From contig QOUO01000018.1 of the NCBI GenBank assembly GCA_003862195.1, positions 1 to 37,137 on the forward strand: DNA of 37,137 nt, given 5' to 3'. The DNA comes from Coriobacteriaceae bacterium. GTDB lineage: Bacteria; Actinomycetota; Coriobacteriia; Coriobacteriales; Atopobiaceae. Under the pieces are notes generated by a model. The model was not told the origin of the DNA. It did not search any database and saw nothing but the letters and a program-made list of their open reading frames with translations. Shown one piece after another: positions 32,226-37,137 of this stretch. Each line of letters opens with the position of its first letter. Within the stretch, counting starts at the first letter, position 1. The position numbers and the translations under genes are program-made.

Positions 32226-33950
32226 TTACCGCCCGATGCCGTCGCTTCCGCCACGCGCGCCCGCAATCGCACCCAGCCCACGCGCCGCGTACGGCAGCAG
32301 CAGGATGAAATACACGAACGTGTACTGCGACTTTGCCTCCCACACCAGGTGGAACAGGAACCCGCCCAGGAAGATAACCAGCAGAGTCAGCTTCCGCGTG
32401 TCGCCATCGCCCCACAGTGCCCAGATACCCACCACGGCCGCAAGGTAGATGACAGACTGGTACACATCCAGCAAAAAGTAGACCACGTCCGACGCCGCGC
32501 CGTGGTACATGCCCGCAACCAGAGGATGGCGCGCCGCACCCTCGCGCACGGACGCGAGCGCGCGCTCGTGAAGCTGGGCCTTGGTCTCCCCGGGATGGGA
32601 CCCCAGGTTGCCAGCGCCAAAGTCCAGCGTGGTCCAGAACGCCTCGAACGTGGGCTCGGCCCACTGTGACGCTACCTTGCCCGCATAGAAGCGTGCCGCA
32701 CGGGCCGGGCTGGACCACAGCGCATGGGCGCTCTGCCGCGCGTCGCGCTGGGCGGCCACGGTCATGGCTCGCTGACTGCCGTGTTCGCGCAGGTACAGGT
32801 CGCGCACGTAGCCGTCGTACCAGCCGGGCGCGCGCGACGAGTCGCCGTGCATGCCCATGGCGATCCACGCCACCTTGGGCGTGCCCTCGCCAATCGTCAC
32901 GCCCTGCCGGGCCTCCAGCACCGCTGTCGGGACCTTGGCCGCCAGCGCGTATGCCACTACGCACGCCACCGCCGGCATCAGCCGAAGCGCCTTGGCGTGT
33001 GCCCCGCGCCCGGCAAACGCGCGCACCACGCACACGGCCACGACCCCCAGCACAAAGATGAGCGAGTTGAGCTTGACCACGAGCGAGAAGAACATGGCCA
33101 CAAAGCCCAGGGCCAGCCGTGCGACGCGCGGCGCCGTCTCGGCTGCGGCCGCGGGGGCCGCGTCCTTCTCCCCCGCCGCAGGGGCGTCATACAGCAGCAG
33201 GTAGATGCCAAGGAGCGCCAGAAAGAGGCTCGGGACGGTGCCGTAGGCAAAGCCCGCGTACACGGGCAACGGCAGAAAGACGACAAGCAGGGCCGCGCAG
33301 ACGCGAGACGTGCGCGCCCCCGCAAAGATTCGCGAGCAGAAGCGGCGCACCAGCACCGCGATGCCGCCGCACATGAGGGCGTTGACCACTCGGACGCCCA
33401 CGACGGCAAGCTTTCCGCCAAGCACGCGATAGAACGCCGCCGCGTAGAGCGTGTAGCCAATCTGGTGAGGGTATCGCTGCAGGTAGGTGAGGTTGCGTAG
33501 GGCCCGGCCGCTCGCCATGTCGTCCGCAAGGCCCACGATGGTGCCGGAGTCCCCGCGCGCAGGCGCGTACATGAGCGCCACCCACAGGAGCCCCAGCGCC
33601 GTGACCACGAGGAAGAGCACGCCGTCGTACCAGCGCTCGGAGCGGGACGCGCGGGCCGCCGTCGGCTCGGGCGCGGGCTCAGCCTTGGCACTGGCGCGCC
33701 TGCGCCCCACATATGCGATCAGCGCGACAACCGCGACCGCGCACACGCCCGAGGCGAGCGCAGCCATCGGGAAGTTTCGCACGAGCTCCGCACGCGTGTT
33801 GCCCACTCGGTACGACGTCACCAGGGACGCAAAGGCCAGCAGCGCCACCACAATCGCGCCCAGCACCACGGCCAGGTTGTTCATCACCTGCGCGAACCGC
33901 TGGCCCGGCGCCTTGCGCGCGCTGGCCGAATCCGCCTTGTCTAGCTGCAT
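32226..33950 (-). CDS. GT39-like multipass membrane glycosyltransferase candidate
   Basis: The 574-residue protein has about 11-12 hydrophobic helices. It carries the GT-C first-loop pattern: helix ending LLWVALMYAP then ARGDSGTIVGLADDM with D134, followed by RYPHQIGYTLYAAAFYRVLGG. Such proteins transfer sugars from polyprenyl-phosphate donors outside the membrane; the acceptor is unknown. Start ATG 33950 is chosen for AGGAGG just upstream and a plausible short cytoplasmic N-terminus; 43 upstream codons lack support. Two Ala/Pro-rich cytoplasmic inserts are present, one of which holds motif-encoded AGEKD. It faces the CsbB-like gene across a hairpin and may share the same polyprenyl-sugar pool. 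Confidence 0.65.
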   Translation of the reverse strand: MQLDKADSASARKAPGQRFAQVMNNLAVVLGAIVVALLAFASLVTSYRVGNTRAELVRNFPMAALASGVCAVAVVALIAYVGRRRASAKAEPAPEPTAARASRSERWYDGVLFLVVTALGLLWVALMYAPARGDSGTIVGLADDMASGRALRNLTYLQRYPHQIGYTLYAAAFYRVLGGKLAVVGVRVVNALMCGGIAVLVRRFCSRIFAGARTSRVCAALLVVFLPLPVYAGFAYGTVPSLFLALLGIYLLLYDAPAAGEKDAAPAAAAETAPRVARLALGFVAMFFSLVVKLNSLIFVLGVVAVCVVRAFAGRGAHAKALRLMPAVACVVAYALAAKVPTAVLEARQGVTIGEGTPKVAWIAMGMHGDSSRAPGWYDGYVRDLYLREHGSQRAMTVAAQRDARQSAHALWSSPARAARFYAGKVASQWAEPTFEAFWTTLDFGAGNLGSHPGETKAQLHERALASVREGAARHPLVAGMYHGAASDVVYFLLDVYQSVIYLAAVVGIWALWGDGDTRKLTLLVIFLGGFLFHLVWEAKSQYTFVYFILLLPYAARGLGAIAGARGGSDGIGR

Positions 33951-34076
33951 TGGAGCCTCCTGAATCCCCGTTGCAAACGAATGCATGCTAGCACTTGCGG
34001 GTGGCCGCCCGACCGCCGGCCGCGTAATGCGCAGGTACGGTGACGCGCCCGTCACGCCCCGCGCCCCACTACTACG

Positions 34077-34120
34077 CAAAACGGCACGGTTAAGCCCCTC
34101 AAACCAGGCCTAACCGTGCC
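34077..34120 (-). terminator. Terminator of the thiXYZ-type ABC operon
   Basis: GGCACGGTTA (34083-34092) and TAACCGTGCC (34111-34120) form a perfect 10-bp stem, extended by AGCCC/GGCC pairs. On the minus strand it is followed by GTTTTG. It lies 55 bp after the ATPase stop. Confidence 0.8.
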
Positions 34121-34175
34121 ATCCTGCGTGCAAATCTCAAGCGCGTCGAACCTCGCCCGTGCCGCGCGCCGCGCC

Positions 34176-35009
34176 CTACCCCAGCAGCTCCAGCACCTTG
34201 CGCTTGCAGTCCAAAAACGCCGGCGTCAGCGCAAAGTCCGCCGGGGAGGTCCCGTCGCTCGGGCGCGGCACGGCCAGCTCGGCCTCCACGCGGCTGGGGA
34301 CGCCCGCGCGGGGATCGCCCTGCAGCACGTAGATGCGGTCCGCCATGGTGACGGCCTCGTCCACGTCGTGCGTGATGGCCAGCGTCGCCATGCCCAGCTC
34401 ACGCGACATCTGGCAGTACCAGCTGCGCATGTCCGTGCGGGTCAGGGCGTCCAGCGCGCTGAACGGCTCGTCCAGAAGCGTCACGTCGTTCCCCATCAGG
34501 TACGTGCGAAGGAACGCCGCGCGCTGGCGCATGCCGCCGGAAAGCTCGCTCGGCCACATGCGCTCCGTCCCGGCCAGGCCAAAGCGCTCGAACAGCGGCT
34601 CGGCCTTGGCGCGGGCGTCCGCCGCCGGCATGCCCGCCAGCACCAGCGGCAGGCACACGTTGTCCACGATCCGCTTGTTGGGCAGCAGCAGGTCCTTCTG
34701 GAGCATGTAACTCACGTGCCCCGGCTGGCCCGTCACGTCCGTGCCGTGGAGAAGGACGCGTCCCCTCAGCGGCGTGGTGAGTCCGGACAGCGCGTGGAGG
34801 ATGGTCGTCTTGCCGCAGCCGGAGCGGCCGACGAGGCACACCACCTCGCCGGCACCCAGCGTGAGCGACACGTCCTCCACCACGATGTGCTCGCCCTCGT
34901 CCCAGCTCAGGGTGAACCCCCGCGCCTCCAGCGCCGGCACCGCGGCGCCGCCAGCGCCCGCACCGGCGCCAGCCACGGCGTCCACGTCCTTCTCCCCCGC
35001 GTCAGCCAT
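34176..35009 (-). CDS. thiZ: ABC transporter ATPase for thiamine precursor (ThiZ-like)
   Basis: The 277-residue ATPase drives the importer with the permease and binding protein encoded just upstream. Walker A is GRSGCGKTT (61-69), the signature LSGGMRQR (156-163), Walker B VTLLDEPFSALD with E181, and the switch His is H214. It belongs to the nitrate/taurine/HMP group of ATPases. The first 25 residues are an Ala/Gly-rich extension that starts with motif-encoded AGEKD. ATG 35009 lies 5 bp after the thiY stop with GGAGG in the thiY end; the longer frame is a shadow of thiY. HMP/FAMP specificity rests on the binding protein. Confidence 0.85.
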   Translation of the reverse strand: MADAGEKDVDAVAGAGAGAGGAAVPALEARGFTLSWDEGEHIVVEDVSLTLGAGEVVCLVGRSGCGKTTILHALSGLTTPLRGRVLLHGTDVTGQPGHVSYMLQKDLLLPNKRIVDNVCLPLVLAGMPAADARAKAEPLFERFGLAGTERMWPSELSGGMRQRAAFLRTYLMGNDVTLLDEPFSALDALTRTDMRSWYCQMSRELGMATLAITHDVDEAVTMADRIYVLQGDPRAGVPSRVEAELAVPRPSDGTSPADFALTPAFLDCKRKVLELLG

Positions 35010-35014
35010 GCGCG

Positions 35015-36139
35015 CTAAGCCTCCAGGTAGTCCATGGTCCAGCCGGAGTTCACGTCCAGCTTGTTCTCGACCAGGTTCTTGTCGTTCAGCCACTCAAAGT
35101 AGCGCGCCCAGCGCGACTTGTCGATAACGCCCCAGGTCTTGGCGTCGGACTGGTACTGCTTTGCCAGGTACTTCGCGGATGCCTGCACCAGCTTGTCACT
35201 AAGCTCGGGCGCCTCCTTCACCAGGATCTTGCCGGCGTCGGCGGGGTGCTTGATGGCGTACTCGTAGCCGCGCTTGGCCGCGCGAACGAAGGCCTTCACG
35301 ACCTCCGGGTGCTTCTTGGCAAAGGCGTCGTTGGCCGCGATGACCGGCGTGTAGAAGTCGAACACCTTGTCCATGCTCACAAAGCTGAAGTAGTTGACGG
35401 GGTAGTTCTGGACCTTCGCGTTCTGCACGGCCCAGCCCTCGTACACCCACACGCAGTCGAACATGTTGGCCTTCAGGCCCGCGACCTCGTCGTCCACCTC
35501 GTACGGCACCTGCTTGAGCTTGGAGTAGTCGCCGCCGTCGGATTCCATCACCTGCTTGATGGTGGCCTGCTCCACGGGCATGTTCCACGTGGCGTAGGTG
35601 TGGCCCTCCATCTTCTTGGCGCTGGTGATGCCGTCAGCCTTGCGGCTCATGATGCCGCTCGTGTTGTGCTGGATGATGGCCGCCACGGCCTCGATGGCCA
35701 CGGGGTTCTTGGAGCTCAGCGCGTTGGCGATGTAGTCCTGGTAGCTCACGCCCAGCTGCGCCTGGCCAGAGCCGATCATGGCCTCGGCCGTGCCGTCGGC
35801 CGGCTGCACGATCTTGACCGTGAGCCCCTCGTCCTTGAAGTAGCCCTTCTCCTGCGCCACGTACAGGCCCGTGTGGTTGGTGTTGGGCGTGTAGTCCAGG
35901 CAGAACGTGATCTTGGCCGCCGATCCGGACACCTTCTTGTCCGCGGTGGAGGCAGACCCGCTCGCGCTTGAGTCCGCGCCCTTGTTGCTGTACGCGCCGC
36001 AGCCAGCCAGCGCCGCCGTCGCGGCCAGGACGCCGGCCGCCTTCACAAACCCGCGACGGCTCATGTCGCGCTCGAAGGCGGCCCTGTGCTCCGCCATGGT
36101 ATACGGACGAGAAGAGCCAAAACCAAACTTGCCAGCCAT
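35015..36139 (-). CDS. thiY: Thiamine precursor (HMP/FAMP-type) ABC substrate-binding lipoprotein
   Basis: The 374-residue NMT1/THI5-like binding protein has LDYTPNTNHTGLYVAQEKGYF at its core start (near residue 72), the pyrimidine-binding mark of ThiY and the yeast Thi5 fold. Its likely ligand is hydroxymethylpyrimidine or its formylamino derivative. Residues 26-47 read MSRRGFVKAAG, a hydrophobic stretch, then LAGC, so it looks like a Tat-type lipoprotein signal with lipid on C47. The first 25 residues from ATG 36139 precede the twin arginines; that start is favoured by GGAAGG and a TGATG overlap with thiX, but an internal ATG at residue 26 would give a conventional signal peptide. Confidence 0.85.
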   Translation of the reverse strand: MAGKFGFGSSRPYTMAEHRAAFERDMSRRGFVKAAGVLAATAALAGCGAYSNKGADSSASGSASTADKKVSGSAAKITFCLDYTPNTNHTGLYVAQEKGYFKDEGLTVKIVQPADGTAEAMIGSGQAQLGVSYQDYIANALSSKNPVAIEAVAAIIQHNTSGIMSRKADGITSAKKMEGHTYATWNMPVEQATIKQVMESDGGDYSKLKQVPYEVDDEVAGLKANMFDCVWVYEGWAVQNAKVQNYPVNYFSFVSMDKVFDFYTPVIAANDAFAKKHPEVVKAFVRAAKRGYEYAIKHPADAGKILVKEAPELSDKLVQASAKYLAKQYQSDAKTWGVIDKSRWARYFEWLNDKNLVENKLDVNSGWTMDYLEA

Positions 36140-37047
36140 CAACGGCCTTCCTTTCTTTCCGCACGCTTCCAGGGCATCGCGATGCGCTGGAGCCAGTCCA
36201 CCAGCCCCATCAGGGCCAGGGACAGAACGGAGATCAGTATGATGACCGCAAACATGCGGTCGTATGCAAAAGACTTGCGGACGCGCGTCATGTACACGCC
36301 CAGCCCGCTGAAGCCGCCCAGCCACTCCGCGATGACCGCGCCCACGATGGCGTAGGTCGCGCTGATGCGCAGGCCGCTAAAGAACTGGTCCAGCGCGGCG
36401 GGCAGCTTCACCTTCCAGAAGATCTGCCAACGGGTGGCGTTCATGGTGCGCATGAGGTCGATCAGGTCCGGGTCCACGCTGCGGAACCCGCTCACCAGGC
36501 TCACCGTAATCGGGAAGAACGTGGAGATCACCACCAGCACCACCTTGGGCGCCAGGCCATAGCCAAACCACAGCACCAGGAGCGGCGCGATGGCCACGGT
36601 CGGGATGGTCTGGCTCACGGTCACGATGGGGTCCAGCGCCAGGCTCACGGTCTCAAACCGGTCCATCAAGACGGCAACCACAAAGCCCACGGCCGTGCCG
36701 ATGACCAGGCCCAGCGCCGCCTCCGTCAGCGTGGCCACGCTGTGCATGGCCAAAAGGGACGCGTCCGCCACCAGCGCGTACACCACCTGCACGGGGCTCG
36801 GCAGCAAAAAGTTGGGCACGATGCCAAACGCCACCACGGCCTGCCACACGCCAATGATCACGGCGGCAGTCAGCAGCGGCACCACGACCCGGCGCCGCTT
36901 CGCGCGCCTGAGTGCCGCTTTACGGCGAGAAGAACGGTCCTCCTGCCCCGCGTGCCCTGCCGTTGGCTGCGCCTCCGTTGGCCGCACCTCCGCCGGCGTC
37001 CCAACCTGCGACGCGCCGTCCTTCTCCCCCGTTGGCTCGGTTGCCAC
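36139..37047 (-). CDS. thiX: ABC transporter permease for thiamine precursor (ThiX-like)
   Basis: The 302-residue permease has a basic Ala/Gln-rich N-terminus, then about six helices. The first helix is VVVPLLTAAVIIGVWQAVVAF. The family ATPase-contact loop is FWKVKLPAALDQFFSGLRI, followed by AIVGAVIAEWLGGFSGLGVYM, as in the SsuC/TauC/ThiX group. It starts with GTG 37047 immediately after the stop of the upstream gene (TAG then GTG). Its stop overlaps the thiY start. The variable N-terminus contains a TGEKD from a GGGGGAGAAG copy; a motif copy in the other sense lies at 36923. Confidence 0.85.
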   Translation of the reverse strand: MATEPTGEKDGASQVGTPAEVRPTEAQPTAGHAGQEDRSSRRKAALRRAKRRRVVVPLLTAAVIIGVWQAVVAFGIVPNFLLPSPVQVVYALVADASLLAMHSVATLTEAALGLVIGTAVGFVVAVLMDRFETVSLALDPIVTVSQTIPTVAIAPLLVLWFGYGLAPKVVLVVISTFFPITVSLVSGFRSVDPDLIDLMRTMNATRWQIFWKVKLPAALDQFFSGLRISATYAIVGAVIAEWLGGFSGLGVYMTRVRKSFAYDRMFAVIILISVLSLALMGLVDWLQRIAMPWKRAERKEGR

Positions 37048-37137
37048 CTAGGCCACCTGGCCCTTCTTGTGGGCAAACTCGCTGTCCGTGGGGTGGTACT
37101 TGCCGATCTTGTGGTCCGTGGACATGACGTCGCCGTC
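37048..37137 (-). CDS. C-terminal end of an unidentified gene upstream of thiX
   Basis: The last codons of a minus-strand gene are visible and end DSEFAHKKGQVA before the TAG that abuts the thiX GTG. The fragment, about 29 residues with MSTDHKIGKYHP, is too short to assign. Direct abutment says it is in the same operon, so a thiamine-related or pyrimidine-salvage role is possible but unproven. Confidence 0.6.
   Translation of the reverse strand, partial: DGDVMSTDHKIGKYHPTDSEFAHKKGQVA

Larger units (their letters stand above)
656..37030. repeat. Dispersed 13-bp motif family GGGSGAGAAGNNC (about 27 copies)
   Basis: Copies read on the plus strand (GGGCGAGAAG, last bases varying): 689, 4482, 15203, 16064, 21084, 26365, 27486, 29211, 29544, 30384, 32087, and 36923 (CGGC variant). 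Copies read on the minus strand (CTTCTCGCCC core): 656, 2000, 4957, 7416, 8875, 9430, 10656, 23433. Minus-strand copies of the GGGGGAGAAG variant: 10437, 22623, 29131, 30409, 33162, 34986, 37018. Coordinates are left ends. The preferred tail is AAC or GAC. About a third are intergenic. Most coding copies lie in the sense direction and encode Gly-Glu-Lys in Ala/Pro-rich linkers or termini. Motif function is unknown. Confidence 0.8.

Noticed and set aside
36923-37030. Dispersed motif as a mere Shine-Dalgarno sequence
   Set aside because: Only the copy at 10437 lies at a start-codon distance. Most copies are deep inside genes or far from starts, and the GGGCGAG form is a poor match to the ribosomal target.

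Overview
The window looks like a chromosomal segment of a high-GC, Gram-positive actinobacterium, most likely of the class Coriobacteriia (Olsenella/Atopobium-like). This is an inference from strongly GC-biased codons, a GatCAB amidotransferase, a Suf operon ending in an Rrf2 regulator, NlpC/P60 and zinc-ribbon surface proteins with Ser/Thr/Asn-rich linkers, and an LTA-synthase-like gene. No rRNA, tRNA, CRISPR array or complete insertion sequence was recognised.

Layout. 1-536: 3' part of a DUF2974 gene (-). 734-1894: FucO-like iron alcohol dehydrogenase (-). 2191-2768: palindrome array A. 2897-4150: secreted coiled-coil NlpC/P60 hydrolase (-). 4558-7936: gatC-gatA-gatB (-), with an 11-bp tandem repeat in the leader. 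8143-10433: bile-acid-symporter-like transporter and MFS transporter (-). 10779-11810: a predicted PD-(D/E)XK-like protein (+). 11994-12540: palindrome array B. 12764-18388: sufC-B-D-S-U-rrf2 (+), with a promoter and a dyad. 18527-18719: a small element with inverted ends. 18824-19810: zinc-ribbon membrane protein (-). 20060-20932: class II fructose-bisphosphate aldolase (-). 21292-22623: Thr/Ser-rich membrane protein (+). 22713-24164: M18 aminopeptidase (+). 24277-25337: palindrome array C. 25386-26327: proline-iminopeptidase-like hydrolase (-). 26500-32064: LtaS-like, YfhO-like and CsbB-like genes (+). 32226-33950: a second GT-C-type membrane protein (-). 34176-37137: a thiamine-precursor (HMP/FAMP type) ABC transporter (-).

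Working together. The Suf genes form a complete SufBCD scaffold with a SufS/SufU sulfur-donor pair and a probable Fe-S sensing repressor that may act on the dyad over its own promoter. GatCAB supplies Gln-tRNA(Gln) and/or Asn-tRNA(Asn). The LtaS/YfhO/CsbB trio fits synthesis and glycosylation of a polyglycerol-phosphate polymer. ThiX/Y/Z is a pyrimidine-precursor salvage importer.

Two repeat systems are the most unusual content. (1) Three intergenic arrays are built of about 54-58 bp palindromes with arms GGYACAGAACCC / GGGTTCTGTRCC. They are organised in a higher-order period of about 315 bp, several cores show compensatory changes, and each array lies downstream of a gene in that gene's orientation. 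(2) A 13-bp motif, GGGSGAGAAGNNC (S is C or G), occurs about 27 times in 37 kb. It lies both between genes and inside genes, where it is nearly always read as Gly-Glu-Lys in variable linkers or termini. It also forms inverted pairs, in a way that recalls DNA uptake sequences.
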